Source of the DNA: Acidimicrobiaceae bacterium
Lineage (GTDB): Bacteria; Actinomycetota; Acidimicrobiia; Acidimicrobiales; Ilumatobacteraceae
Direction of reading: 5' to 3'
DNA length: 32,437 nt
Assembly: GCA_947450115.1 (NCBI GenBank)
Contig: CANFUE010000020.1
Span: 1-32,437 of the forward strand
Made by a program: the position numbers and the translations under genes. Positions 14,017 to 23,501 of the stretch are shown here, in pieces (position 1 is the first letter of the stretch; each line of letters opens with the position of its first letter). Below the pieces are notes generated by a model, which was not told the origin of the DNA, ran no database searches, and worked only from the letters and a program-made list of their open reading frames with translations.

Positions 14017-16386
14017 ATGCTGTCCCAGCGACCCTCGCTAGATACTCCACTCCCTCAACTGCTCGCCCTTGCCTCGGCACGACGCGACACACTTTTTGGA
14101 ACACGCGTCACCTATTCGCCCAAGGTGTTTATTCCCCTCACCATGCTGTGCCGCGACACCTGTGGCTATTGCACTTTTGCTCAGCCACCGGCACGACTCG
14201 AGAACCCTTTCCTCTCGGCAGAGCAAGTGCTCAACATTGCAAAAGCCGGAGCCAAACAGGGTTGTCACGAAGCTCTCTTCACCCTGGGCGAGCGTCCGGA
14301 ACTGCGCTACGACATTGCAGCGCAGTGGTTGAAGGCAAATGGCTTCGACAGCACCGTGCATTATCTGCACGACATGGCGCAGTTAGTGCTCACAGAAACC
14401 GGTTTGTTGCCGCACGCAAATGCCGGAGCGCTCTACGAAGACGAACTCGCATTGTTGCGCAAGGTGTCACCTTCGCAAGGAATGATGATTGAAACATTGC
14501 GCGATGATCTTCCGTGTCACCGTGGTGCGCCCGACAAAGTGCCACAGCGCCGACTCGACACATTGCAGTGGGCTGGCGAACTCAACATTCCTTTCACCAC
14601 TGGCATCTTGGTGGGCATTGGTGAAAACCGTGAAGATCGCATTGCCGCACTTGAAGCCATTGCGGCATCGCATGAAAAATATGGGCACGTGCAAGAAGTC
14701 ATTGTGCAGAACTTTTTGCCGAAGCCGCGCACCGGCATGCAACACGAAGCACCATGCCCAGAAGATGAATACTTGTGGAGCATTGCAATGGCGCGGCTCA
14801 TATTGCCCGACTCCATTCACTTACAAGCACCACCCAACTTGTCTGACGACTTTGGCATTTTGCTCGACGCAGGTATTGACGACTGGGGCGGGGTCTCCCC
14901 TGTTACTGCCGACCATGTGAACCCTGAACGTCCATGGCCAGCTCTTGAACGACTGCGTGAAGTCACCTCACAGCGCGGCTACGAACTCGCGCCGCGCCTC
15001 ACCATTTACCCCGAGTACGTTCGTGAACCTGCACAATGGATTGACCCGGCAGTGCAATTTGCCGTCATGGACCGCGCCGATGCCGAAGGCCTTGGCCGCG
15101 ACGACCCAGGTGCAATATGGCCGGAAAAAGTAACAGCAGCCGACGTTGTGCTCGACGGTGCAGAAGTTGTTTTGGTCGGACACCGTTCAACACAGTGGTA
15201 CTCAGGCGCCAACAACAAGCCACCTATTCTCATTCCAAGAGTTGCAAAAATTTCTGGAGAACTACGCGAGATTTTTGATGGCGTGGAATCGGGTGATTTG
15301 CCTGACGAACATCAAATTGTTGCACTGTTCCGCGCTCGTGGGCGCGAAGTGAACGCCGTTGCTGAATTTGCCAACGACCTGCGCAAGCGCGCTGTTGGCG
15401 ACACCGTCACCTGGGTGCATAACCGCAACATCAACTACACCAACGTATGCACGTTCAAGTGCAAGTTCTGTGGTTTTTCCAAAGGCCCACTCAGCCTCAA
15501 CTTGCGTGGCACCCCGTATTTGCTCACGCTCGACGACATTGCACAACGTGCCGCACAAGCTTGGGAAATGGGCGCTACAGAAGTCACCTTGCAAGGTGGC
15601 ATTCACCCCGATTTCGATGGTGACTATTACATCGACGTCACGCGTGCAGTGAAAGACGCTGTTCCAGAAATGCATGTGCATGGCTTCACCGCTCTTGAAG
15701 TAACTGAAGGCGCAAAGCGACTCGGCGAATCACTCGAGACCTACATTTTGCGGTTGAAAGATGCAGGGCTCGCCTCTCTGCCCGGCACCGCTGCCGAAAT
15801 ACTCGACGACAAAATTCGTGCCATCTTGTGCCCCGACAAAATAAACACCGAAGAGTGGCTCGAATGTCATCGTGTGGCACACAGCGTGGGCCTACGTTCC
15901 AATATCACCATCATGTTTGGCAGCGTGGAACACACCGACAGTTGGGCCAAGCACATGGTGGTTACACGTGACCTGCAAAAAGAAACAGGTGGTTTCACCG
16001 AGTTCGTTGGGCTTCCTTTCGTGCACATGGCCTCACCTATTTATTTGCAGCGCAAATCACGTCGTGGGCCAACATTCCGTGAAAATATTTTGGTGCATGC
16101 TGTTGCGCGCATTGCCTACCATGGCCTCATCGACAACATCCAAGTATCTTGGACCAAAGTTGGCGTCGACGGCGCCCGCCAAATGCTCAATGCAGGCTGC
16201 AACGACCTCGGCGGAACACTGATGGACGAGAACATCTCACGTGCAGCAGGTGCAAACCATGGTCAAAAGATGAGCGAAGATAGCTTCAGCGCACTGGTTT
16301 CACCATTGGGTCGCACGCTTGAACAGCGCACCACTACTTATGGTCGCGTGCCAGGCGGCAACGACTTAATCAGTTCCCGCGCGTGA
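14017..16386 (+). CDS. fbiC: FO synthase, CofG-CofH fusion
   Basis: FbiC makes 7,8-didemethyl-8-hydroxy-5-deazariboflavin (FO), the chromophore of coenzyme F420, from tyrosine and 5-amino-6-ribitylaminouracil using two radical SAM modules. With the start at 14017 (789 residues), the CofG half has CRDTCGYC (Cys45, Cys49, Cys52) and the CofH half has CTFKCKFC (Cys478, Cys482, Cys485), both CxxxCxxC. Other signatures are ALFTLGERPE, DDWGGVSPVTADHVNPERPW, NRNINYTN, LQGGIHPDF, PGTAAEILDD, ETGGFTEFV and NDLGGTLMDENISRAAG. An ATG at 13921 would add 32 residues of non-family sequence; GGAAAAGG before 14017 favours the shorter form. The 3' end overlaps convergent ribF by 49 bases. Confidence 0.95.
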   Translation: MLSQRPSLDTPLPQLLALASARRDTLFGTRVTYSPKVFIPLTMLCRDTCGYCTFAQPPARLENPFLSAEQVLNIAKAGAKQGCHEALFTLGERPELRYDIAAQWLKANGFDSTVHYLHDMAQLVLTETGLLPHANAGALYEDELALLRKVSPSQGMMIETLRDDLPCHRGAPDKVPQRRLDTLQWAGELNIPFTTGILVGIGENREDRIAALEAIAASHEKYGHVQEVIVQNFLPKPRTGMQHEAPCPEDEYLWSIAMARLILPDSIHLQAPPNLSDDFGILLDAGIDDWGGVSPVTADHVNPERPWPALERLREVTSQRGYELAPRLTIYPEYVREPAQWIDPAVQFAVMDRADAEGLGRDDPGAIWPEKVTAADVVLDGAEVVLVGHRSTQWYSGANNKPPILIPRVAKISGELREIFDGVESGDLPDEHQIVALFRARGREVNAVAEFANDLRKRAVGDTVTWVHNRNINYTNVCTFKCKFCGFSKGPLSLNLRGTPYLLTLDDIAQRAAQAWEMGATEVTLQGGIHPDFDGDYYIDVTRAVKDAVPEMHVHGFTALEVTEGAKRLGESLETYILRLKDAGLASLPGTAAEILDDKIRAILCPDKINTEEWLECHRVAHSVGLRSNITIMFGSVEHTDSWAKHMVVTRDLQKETGGFTEFVGLPFVHMASPIYLQRKSRRGPTFRENILVHAVARIAYHGLIDNIQVSWTKVGVDGARQMLNAGCNDLGGTLMDENISRAAGANHGQKMSEDSFSALVSPLGRTLEQRTTTYGRVPGGNDLISSRA

Positions 16387-17321
16387 TCCACATCTAGTTT
16401 CACTTGTGCAATGAGCGCATCGGGGCCATTGAACTTTCGCTCTGAACGCAAGAAGTGCGTGAACTGAACCTTTGCATCTTCGCCATAGAGATCTATTGAT
16501 TCATCAATGAGGTGTGCTTCAAGCAATGACGAGTTGCTGTGCTCGTAAAAAGTAGGGCGACGACCAAGGTTGATTGCACATGCATAACGCTCACCTGACG
16601 GGCGGGTGTAAATACCTGCATACACCCCGTCGGCGGGAAGGCAGATGAATCCTGGAACCTGAACGTTGGCGGTAGCAAAACCAATAGTGCGTCCGCGTTG
16701 ATCGCCCGTTACCACAGGGCCGCGCACTTCAAAAGAGTGGCCCAAGAGTGCTGTTGCTGTGTCAATTTCGCCACCACGCAGCGCACGACGAATGGCCGTC
16801 GAGCTAATGGGCTCTTCTACACCGTCTTTCCGTTCGAGCAGGTCGAGAGGGCCGGTGGTGAAATCGTGCTGTGCCCCCTCGGTGCGCAAAAGAGCAACAT
16901 TGCCACTGCGATTTTTTCCAAAATGAAAGTCTTCCCCTACAACAATGTGTTTAACGTGCAAACAATCAACTAGCACACGCTTCACAAACGCCTCTGGGTT
17001 TTCCGTTGCTTGTTCTTCGTTGAACGGAACCACAACAACAGCATCGACACCAGTTGTGGACAACAATTCGATTTTCTGCTCAAGGTCGGTGAGCAACAGC
17101 GGTGCCGACTCGGGTCGCACGACCGAAGCAGGGTGTTTGTCGAAGGTCACCACAACACTTAAGGCATTGAGTGACTGTGCTTGCTCGCGCACTGCGGCAA
17201 TGACTGCTTGATGGCCAAGGTGCACGCCGTCGTATGCGCCAATGGTGAGCACACAACGCCGCTCAGGCCACGGCGATACCGATAAGTCGCGAACAACAAT
17301 CACGTGGGAAACACTATCCAC
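16338..17321 (-). CDS. ribF: Bifunctional riboflavin kinase / FAD synthetase
   Basis: RibF phosphorylates riboflavin to FMN and adenylates FMN to FAD. The N-terminal nucleotidyltransferase domain has TIGAYDGVHLGHQAV (GxFDGxHxGH class, Phe replaced by Tyr) and ISSTAIRRAL. The C-terminal kinase domain has GRTIGFATANV (PTAN-type motif with Pro replaced by Ala) and AINLGRRPTF. The start is uncertain: TTG at 17336, GTG at 17321 or GTG at 17303. I use 17321, which overlaps the truB stop by 8 bases. It is coupled to truB as in many actinobacteria, but the usual next gene, rpsO, is displaced by the plus-strand riboflavin/F420 cassette. The 3' end lies inside the 3' end of fbiC on the opposite strand. 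Confidence 0.93.
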   Translation of the reverse strand: MDSVSHVIVVRDLSVSPWPERRCVLTIGAYDGVHLGHQAVIAAVREQAQSLNALSVVVTFDKHPASVVRPESAPLLLTDLEQKIELLSTTGVDAVVVVPFNEEQATENPEAFVKRVLVDCLHVKHIVVGEDFHFGKNRSGNVALLRTEGAQHDFTTGPLDLLERKDGVEEPISSTAIRRALRGGEIDTATALLGHSFEVRGPVVTGDQRGRTIGFATANVQVPGFICLPADGVYAGIYTRPSGERYACAINLGRRPTFYEHSNSSLLEAHLIDESIDLYGEDAKVQFTHFLRSERKFNGPDALIAQVKLDVDHARELIKSLPPGTRP

Positions 17322-18222
17322 TAAAGGCAATGACAACTGTTGGTTTCGCCAGTGTCAGGCCTAATCCTGTTTGTGATGCAGTTGGTTCGTATACGCCGAG
17401 CAGCACATCATTGGGGCCATACACGCTCCACGGGCCATCGCCTGCCCAACCCAGCTCCACATCAACTGGCAACATTGCGCCATGTAATGCACGATCTGCT
17501 GTTTCAGCATCGAGGTCAACTCGCACGAGGTGCTCTACAAGACCCACTTCACTCAGCAACTGCGGGCTTTCCAACGCAGAGGTCATCTGTTCGGTGAAGC
17601 GCCCCACTCGCGTGCGACGCAAGCGACGTAAATGCGCTCCCCCACCAAGCAAGCGACCAAGGTCGTCGGCCAACGTACGCACATAGGTTCCCGACGAACA
17701 CTCAACGCCCATGCGATACACCAAAGGGTCGCCGGTTGCTTCAATATCGAAACGAGAAATGTGCACGGGTCGTGCCTTGCGTTCAATCTCTACACCTTCA
17801 CGCGCATATTCATGCAATCGTTTTCCATCGACTTTGAGCGCCGACACCATGGGTGGCACTTGCAAAATGTCACCCGTTAAGTTCTCGCGCACCACACGTT
17901 GCACATCAGCTGGCGTGACCGCACTCATGTTGAATGTCTCTAACACTTCTCCCGAATCATCAAGCGTGCTCGTACGTGAACCCAGCACAACTTCGGCTAC
18001 ATATTCTTTATCGGCACCCGAAACGAACTGCATGAGCCGGGTAGCACGACCCACCGCCACAACCAACACTCCCGTTGCATCGGGGTCGAGGGTTCCGGCA
18101 TGCCCAATGCGACGTTCGCTCAATGACTTGCGCAACGTATTCACCACATCGTGGCTGGTGACGCCTGCTGGTTTGTCGATGAGCACAAGGCCATGCACCT
18201 GTGGTGGGCGCCGCTTTGCCAT
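17314..18222 (-). CDS. truB: tRNA pseudouridine(55) synthase
   Basis: TruB makes pseudouridine 55 in the T-loop of tRNAs. The 302-residue protein shows GLVLIDKPAGVTSHDVV, the catalytic motif GHAGTLDPDATGVL (catalytic Asp46), the KEYVAEVVLG segment, VPPMVSALKVDGKRLHEYAR and CSSGTYVRTLADDLG. Length is normal. It starts with ATG six bases after the rbfA stop and its stop overlaps the ribF start, forming an rbfA-truB-ribF transcription unit as in many bacteria. Confidence 0.96.
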   Translation of the reverse strand: MAKRRPPQVHGLVLIDKPAGVTSHDVVNTLRKSLSERRIGHAGTLDPDATGVLVVAVGRATRLMQFVSGADKEYVAEVVLGSRTSTLDDSGEVLETFNMSAVTPADVQRVVRENLTGDILQVPPMVSALKVDGKRLHEYAREGVEIERKARPVHISRFDIEATGDPLVYRMGVECSSGTYVRTLADDLGRLLGGGAHLRRLRRTRVGRFTEQMTSALESPQLLSEVGLVEHLVRVDLDAETADRALHGAMLPVDVELGWAGDGPWSVYGPNDVLLGVYEPTASQTGLGLTLAKPTVVIAFSG

Positions 18223-18227
18223 AAGTG

Positions 18228-18653
18228 TTATTCGGTGTCGGGCACCACGTAGGTGCCTTGTTCCATTGCCTCACGACGTTCACGGTCGATGCGCAACACT
18301 TCATCAATACGCGCTGCGGCACGAATGACCGTGTCGGGGCGGAAATCGAGAATCGGAGTTTTCTTCGTGCGAATTTGACGGCCGACAGACGACTGAATAC
18401 GAATTCGCAGTTCACCGAGGGTGTTCAGAATCTCCTCGTCGCCTTCTTCGTCGGTCAGCGAGTCGTAGTACACGATGGCCCGGTTGAGCTCGGCATCAAC
18501 ATCGATTGCTGTGATGGTGACAAAGGCCAGGCGTTCGTCGTCGATACGCACCAGCTCCTCGGCAATGACCTCTCGCAGGAGCTCATTGAGGCGAGCTTCA
18601 CGGGGGTATTTGTGAGCAGATGAACCGCTTGAACGCTTGCGCGGCTTCGACAT
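18228..18653 (-). CDS. rbfA: Ribosome-binding factor A
   Basis: RbfA is a KH-fold assembly factor of the 30S subunit that helps 16S rRNA maturation and cold adaptation. The 141-residue reading shows [19 protein letters not shown], the [20 protein letters not shown] segment, and [20 protein letters not shown] followed by DFRPD. An upstream in-frame ATG at 18662 is possible, but MSKPRKRSS at 18653 fits better. It is divergent from leuS with only about 50 bases between them and is followed by truB after 5 bases. Confidence 0.93.
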   Translation of the reverse strand: MSKPRKRSSGSSAHKYPREARLNELLREVIAEELVRIDDERLAFVTITAIDVDAELNRAIVYYDSLTDEEGDEEILNTLGELRIRIQSSVGRQIRTKKTPILDFRPDTVIRAAARIDEVLRIDRERREAMEQGTYVVPDTE

Positions 18654-18686
18654 GTGCTCCACGCTACCTACGGCACCCCTTCGCCC

Positions 18687-18701
18687 CCTACCATGTAGGA
18701 G
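18687..18701 (+). promoter_or_regulatory. leuS ribosome-binding site inside a small hairpin
   Basis: TAGGAG (18696-18701) is a good Shine-Dalgarno sequence just before the leuS ATG. Its first bases form the 3' arm of an inverted repeat CCTAC-CAT-GTAGG (18687-18699). The site supports the 18704 start over the longer open frame from 18620. Whether the short stem affects translation is unknown. Confidence 0.55.
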
Positions 18702-18703
18702 TT

Positions 18704-21535
18704 ATGTCTGCTGATTTTCCCTCCTTTCGCTACAACGCCACCTTCGCTGCAACCTTGGAAAGCAAGTGGCAAGACTTCTGGGAAGACAATGCCACCTTCA
18801 ACACCCCAAACCCCGCCGGCCCACTAGCTGAACCCGAAAAGGTCGCGGGCCGCGAAAAGCTCTTCGTTCTCGACATGTTCCCCTACCCCTCGGGTGCGGG
18901 GCTACACGTTGGTCATCCACTTGGCTACATCGGCACCGACGTGTTCGCGCGCTTCAAACGCATGACGGGCTTCAACGTATTGCATGCACTGGGCTACGAC
19001 AGCTTTGGATTACCTGCGGAACAACACGCAATTGCCACAGGCATTCACCCCCGTGTGAATACCGAAACGAATATTGCCAACATGCGCCGTCAACTGCGTC
19101 GCCTTGGCCTTGGCCACGACCCACGACGCAGCGTCAGCACCACCGACGAGAACTATTACCGCTGGACACAATGGGTGTTCTTACAGATCTTTAACTCATG
19201 GTTCGACAAAGAGTTGAGCAAGGCTCGCCCTATTTCGGAACTGGAAGATTTATACGCAGCAGGAAAACGTACGGTCGACGATGGCCGTTCGTGGTCGGCG
19301 CTTACTCGCAATGAGCAACGCAAAGTGGTCGATGCTCAGCGATTGGTGTATCTCACTGAAGCACCCGTGAACTGGTGCCCGGGTCTTGGCACTATTTTGG
19401 CCAACGAAGAAGTGACCGCCGATGGCCGCAGCGACATTGGCAACTTCCCTGTTTTCAAACGCAACATGCGCCAGTGGATGATGAACATCACCGCGTATTC
19501 CGATCGTCTACTTGATGACCTCAACCGCCTCGATTGGCCAGAACCCATCAAGTTGATGCAGCGCAACTGGATTGGTCGCAGCGAAGGCGCCCGCGTGCGC
19601 TTCACCTCAACAGCCGGAGAAATTGAAGTATTCACCACTCGCCCCGACACATTATTTGGTGCAACATTTTTAGTGCTCTCACCCGAGCACCCACTCGTTG
19701 ACGCACTCACCACTGCTGAACAAAGCAGTGCAGTGGACACATATCGTGTAGCTGCGGCAGCGAAAGAACGTGAACAATACGAAGACGAAACGCGTGAAAA
19801 AACTGGCGTGTTTACGGGTGCATTTGCCCGCAACCCAGTAACGGGTGGCGACATTCCTATTTGGATTGCCGACTACGTCTTAATGGGTTACGGCACCGGT
19901 GCCATTATGGCTGTGCCATCTGGCGACGAGCGCGACTTCGCATTTGCTCGCACCTACCAACTTCCTATTGTTGCCACTCAACAACCCACATCAGAGTGGT
20001 TTGCTGCAGCAGGCATAGACCCAACGCTGAATTGCAGCGAGTGGCCAAATGCCTACGTCGGCGATGGCGCTTATGTGAACTCCAGCAACGACAGCATCTC
20101 TCTTGCACAATTCAACACCGTTGCCGATGCAAAATCGGCAACGAACACCTGGCTCACACAACAAGGCTGCGGCGAAGCAGCTATTACTTACAAACTGCGC
20201 GACTGGCTCTTTGCTCGCCAGCGTTATTGGGGCGAACCCTTCCCCATTGTTTTCGATGCCGATGGCAACCCACATGCGGTGCCCGACCAACAGCTTCCGG
20301 TTTTATTGCCAGAACTTGCCGACTTCAAACCACAAGGTCTCGACCCGAACGATGCAGTAACAGAACCCATTCCGCCACTTGCTCGTACACCAGAGTGGGC
20401 CGTTGTGGAACTCGACCTTGGCGACGGTCTGCAGACCTACCGCCGCGAAGTGAACGTGATGCCGCAGTGGGCAGGTTCATGTTGGTACGAATTGCGTTAC
20501 CTCGACCCCACTAATACCGAATCGTTCGTCAATAAAGAGGTTGAGAAATATTGGATGGGCCCCAAGCATGCTGGCCACACCGGCGGTGTAGACCTATATG
20601 TAGGCGGCGTGGAACATGCCGTATTGCACCTCTTATATGCGCGCTTTTGGCACAAGGTTTTGTTCGACCTCGGACACGTATCGAGCGAAGAGCCATTCCA
20701 TCGCTTGTTCAACCAGGGCTACATTCAGGCATATGCGTATCGCGACCAACGCGGTCAGCCAGTTCCTGCTGAAGACGTCGAAGAAAAAGATGGCAAGTAC
20801 TTCTATGAAAATGAAGAAGTTGCGCGCGAATACGGAAAGATGGGCAAGAGCCTCAAAAACATCGTTACTCCCGACGACATGTATGAAGACTACGGCGCCG
20901 ACACTTTCCGACTCTACGAAATGTCAACTGGCCCACTTGAAGCAAGCCGCCCCTGGAACACACGCGATGTGGTGGGCATGCAACGTTTCTTGCAACGTCT
21001 GTGGCGCAATGTCGTTGATGAAGACTCTGGCGACACGCATGTCACTGCTTCACCGGCAAGTGAAGACCTGCGCCGCGCATTGCACCGCTGCATCGATGGC
21101 GTACGTGCCGACATGGAAGCACTGCGCTTCAACACTGCCATTGCAAAACTCATTGAGTTGAACAATGTGCTCACTCCTTATGTTGCCGAACATGGGGCCT
21201 GCCCTGAAGAAGTCGCAACACCTCTTGCCAAAATGCTCGCGCCGCTGTGCCCGCACATGGCTGAAGAGTTGTGGAGGCGTTTGGGCAACCCCGGCACCAT
21301 CACCTATGAAGACTTCCCCACTGCCGATGCTTCGCTGTTGGCAAGTGACACCATCGAAATTCCGGTACAGATCAATGGCAAAGTACGCGCACGCCTGGTG
21401 GTGACCGTTGGAATGAGCCAAGACGAACTCAAAGCAGCGGCGATGGCCGATGCAAAGGTTCAAGAACTTCTTGCAGGCGCGACGCCCAAAAAGGAAATAA
21501 TCGTTCCTGGTCGCCTGGTGAACTTCGTTCTTTAA
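18704..21535 (+). CDS. leuS: Leucyl-tRNA synthetase
   Basis: This 943-residue class I synthetase charges tRNA-Leu. The HIGH-type motif is HVGH (residues 68-71, in [16 protein letters not shown]). The CP1 editing domain has [20 protein letters not shown] and [17 protein letters not shown]. The KMSKS loop is KMGKS (residues 712-716), a variant I recall from other actinobacterial LeuRS, and the leucine-specific C-terminal domain ends in [10 protein letters not shown]. The frame is open from 18620, but the earlier part lacks family sequence and overlaps rbfA; the ATG at 18704 has a ribosome-binding site. It ends 4 bases before the convergent OYE gene, leaving no room for a terminator. Confidence 0.97.
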   Translation: MSADFPSFRYNATFAATLESKWQDFWEDNATFNTPNPAGPLAEPEKVAGREKLFVLDMFPYPSGAGLHVGHPLGYIGTDVFARFKRMTGFNVLHALGYDSFGLPAEQHAIATGIHPRVNTETNIANMRRQLRRLGLGHDPRRSVSTTDENYYRWTQWVFLQIFNSWFDKELSKARPISELEDLYAAGKRTVDDGRSWSALTRNEQRKVVDAQRLVYLTEAPVNWCPGLGTILANEEVTADGRSDIGNFPVFKRNMRQWMMNITAYSDRLLDDLNRLDWPEPIKLMQRNWIGRSEGARVRFTSTAGEIEVFTTRPDTLFGATFLVLSPEHPLVDALTTAEQSSAVDTYRVAAAAKEREQYEDETREKTGVFTGAFARNPVTGGDIPIWIADYVLMGYGTGAIMAVPSGDERDFAFARTYQLPIVATQQPTSEWFAAAGIDPTLNCSEWPNAYVGDGAYVNSSNDSISLAQFNTVADAKSATNTWLTQQGCGEAAITYKLRDWLFARQRYWGEPFPIVFDADGNPHAVPDQQLPVLLPELADFKPQGLDPNDAVTEPIPPLARTPEWAVVELDLGDGLQTYRREVNVMPQWAGSCWYELRYLDPTNTESFVNKEVEKYWMGPKHAGHTGGVDLYVGGVEHAVLHLLYARFWHKVLFDLGHVSSEEPFHRLFNQGYIQAYAYRDQRGQPVPAEDVEEKDGKYFYENEEVAREYGKMGKSLKNIVTPDDMYEDYGADTFRLYEMSTGPLEASRPWNTRDVVGMQRFLQRLWRNVVDEDSGDTHVTASPASEDLRRALHRCIDGVRADMEALRFNTAIAKLIELNNVLTPYVAEHGACPEEVATPLAKMLAPLCPHMAEELWRRLGNPGTITYEDFPTADASLLASDTIEIPVQINGKVRARLVVTVGMSQDELKAAAMADAKVQELLAGATPKKEIIVPGRLVNFVL

Positions 21536-21539
21536 ATCT

Positions 21540-23501
21540 CTACACAGCGCGAGCAACAAGAGCAGCATCGCGCACTGCAACTTGAATAGTACGCGACCCG
21601 TTGGCGTCGCCCACTAAGTGCACGGGGAACGATGACCCCGCAAGAGCATCGGCAAGTTCGCGGTTCGATGAGTTAAACCCGCACACCACCACCGTGTCGG
21701 CAGGCAAAATACGCGGACGCTCAGTACCCACTACCTCCACGTGAACTGCATCTTGCGTGATGCGTCGCACCGCTGAAGTGGGCAAGAACTCAAAGCTGCC
21801 AGAAAAGAGCCGCTCTCGTGCCGGCAACACTGTTGCTGGCGGGTACGGAACACTTGCACCAATCGTTTCATAGCGGGTCACAAAAGTGACGTGTGCTCCG
21901 GCTTCCATCAACTTGTCGGCAACAGAAATTGCTTCATACGAACCCGTGTCGTCGAACACCACTGCGTGCTTGCCCACTTTCGCCCGACCACCAAAGCCAA
22001 ACACATCCCATGGTGTGTACACGTGAGCCATATCAATTCCAGGAATGGGTTCTGCCGGGCGTGCTGCTTGAAAACCATCGCGGCGAGGTGACGACCCCGT
22101 TGCAATAATCACTTCATCAGGCTTTTCTTCGTTGATGATGTCGGGGTCAACCGGCGTCGATAAACGAACGTCAACACCAAGACGCTTCACTTCCTCAGCT
22201 AGCCAGCGAGTGATAGCACCAATGTCGGCGCGGTGCGGTGCGGTAGCCGCAATGGCCACTTGCCCGCCAAGCGACTTCTGCATTTCAAAGAGAACTACAT
22301 CGTGTCCACGCAATGCGGCCGTGCGTGCAGCTTCCAAGCCAGCTGGCCCACCACCAACAATGACCACCTTTTTACGCACTGCCGCTTTCTCGGGCACCTC
22401 AAATTGGGTCTTGTGTTCTTGCCCGGCAGCAATATTCACAACGCATGCCATTTTGCCGGTGCTCATGAGCAAGCCCACGCAACCCTGGCTTGAGCCAATA
22501 CATGGGCGAATTTCTGCTTCCCTACCATCACGTGCTTTAGCTACTAGGTACGGGTCGGCAATGAGCGCACGCACCATCGACACCATGTCGGCAATACCAC
22601 TGCCCACCACATGGTCGGCATGGTCGAGGGTCATAATACGACCCGTCACCATGGTGGGTACCGACAGTTCACGTGTGACTGCTTCGCTCTTGGGCAACTC
22701 ATAGCCAAGTGGGTCGTCCATCGTCGACAAGAGCTTGTAGAAGCGGTAGTAACTACCAAGCGAAACGTCAACAAAGTCGACAAGGTGTTCTGAATACTTC
22801 GCCACTTGAACCGTGTCGTCGGGGCGCATTCCGCCTGGCACTTCCTCATCGGCCGACAAACGAATACCTAATGGAAAGTCGGCACCCACTTCATTACGAA
22901 TGGCTTCCAAAATTTCCACCAAGAACCTATTGCGGTTTTCAAACGTGCCGCCGTATTCATCTTCACGATGGTTGGTGGCAGGCGACAAAAACTGCCCCAC
23001 CAAATAACCATGTGCAGCATGAATTTCAATGCCGTCGAGTCCGCCGTCTTTGACACGTCGTGCAGCACGCGCAAATGAAGCAACAACTTCATCAATCATG
23101 CCCTTCGTCATGGGTCGAGGCACTACACCTGTACGTGGGTTCGGCACATCGCTGGCACTCCAAGGTGCGCCACCAAGTGGGTTCACACCTGTTGCGCTTC
23201 CTCCGTGCCACAACTGCTGAAACACTTTCATGCCGTGCGGGCGAATAGACGCCATCAACTTCTCATAGCCACCCAATACACGGTCGTCATAAACGGGAAT
23301 GTGTGTTGGGGCACTCGGGTGAACGCCTGCGATTTCCAAAATGGAAAGTGCTACTCCACCCTTTGCGCGCTCGGTGTGGTACGCCATAAATGCATCGCTG
23401 GTGTCGACCCAGCCGGCTCCGGTGGAGTGTGCCGTACGCACAATGCGGTTGTGGAGAGTGACGCCGCCTACCTTGAGTGGTTGAAAGACATTTTCGTACA
23501 T
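21540..23501 (-). CDS. Old Yellow Enzyme / FadH-type flavin oxidoreductase
   Basis: This 653-residue protein has the 2,4-dienoyl-CoA reductase layout: an FMN TIM barrel (1-360) with FQQLWHGG and HAAHGYLVGQFLSP (Tyr166), a cysteine region, then an FAD/NAD half starting with VVIVGGGPAGLEAARTA. Two key positions differ from the E. coli FadH pattern as I remember it. The Fe-S motif C334-x2-C337-x3-C341-x11-C353 reads C334, Ser337, C341, C353, and the barrel position of the catalytic His252 is Tyr. It is therefore probably not a classical dienoyl-CoA reductase; other family members act on amines, steroids or enones. The ATG directly follows the stop of the P450 gene, so the two are coupled. Confidence 0.88.
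   Translation of the reverse strand: MYENVFQPLKVGGVTLHNRIVRTAHSTGAGWVDTSDAFMAYHTERAKGGVALSILEIAGVHPSAPTHIPVYDDRVLGGYEKLMASIRPHGMKVFQQLWHGGSATGVNPLGGAPWSASDVPNPRTGVVPRPMTKGMIDEVVASFARAARRVKDGGLDGIEIHAAHGYLVGQFLSPATNHREDEYGGTFENRNRFLVEILEAIRNEVGADFPLGIRLSADEEVPGGMRPDDTVQVAKYSEHLVDFVDVSLGSYYRFYKLLSTMDDPLGYELPKSEAVTRELSVPTMVTGRIMTLDHADHVVGSGIADMVSMVRALIADPYLVAKARDGREAEIRPCIGSSQGCVGLLMSTGKMACVVNIAAGQEHKTQFEVPEKAAVRKKVVIVGGGPAGLEAARTAALRGHDVVLFEMQKSLGGQVAIAATAPHRADIGAITRWLAEEVKRLGVDVRLSTPVDPDIINEEKPDEVIIATGSSPRRDGFQAARPAEPIPGIDMAHVYTPWDVFGFGGRAKVGKHAVVFDDTGSYEAISVADKLMEAGAHVTFVTRYETIGASVPYPPATVLPARERLFSGSFEFLPTSAVRRITQDAVHVEVVGTERPRILPADTVVVCGFNSSNRELADALAGSSFPVHLVGDANGSRTIQVAVRDAALVARAV

Noticed and set aside
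17711-18328. Plus-strand frame of 205 codons opposite truB/rbfA
   Set aside because: It is antisense to two well-conserved genes and its translation has no family features.
18620-18703. Longer leuS start at 18620
   Set aside because: The extra 28 codons overlap rbfA on the other strand and lack LeuRS sequence; 18704 has a ribosome-binding site.
22132-22704. Plus-strand frame of 190 codons opposite the OYE gene
   Set aside because: It is a shadow of the minus-strand flavoenzyme, whose motifs are continuous; the plus product is Ser/Thr/Pro-rich with no recognisable domain.
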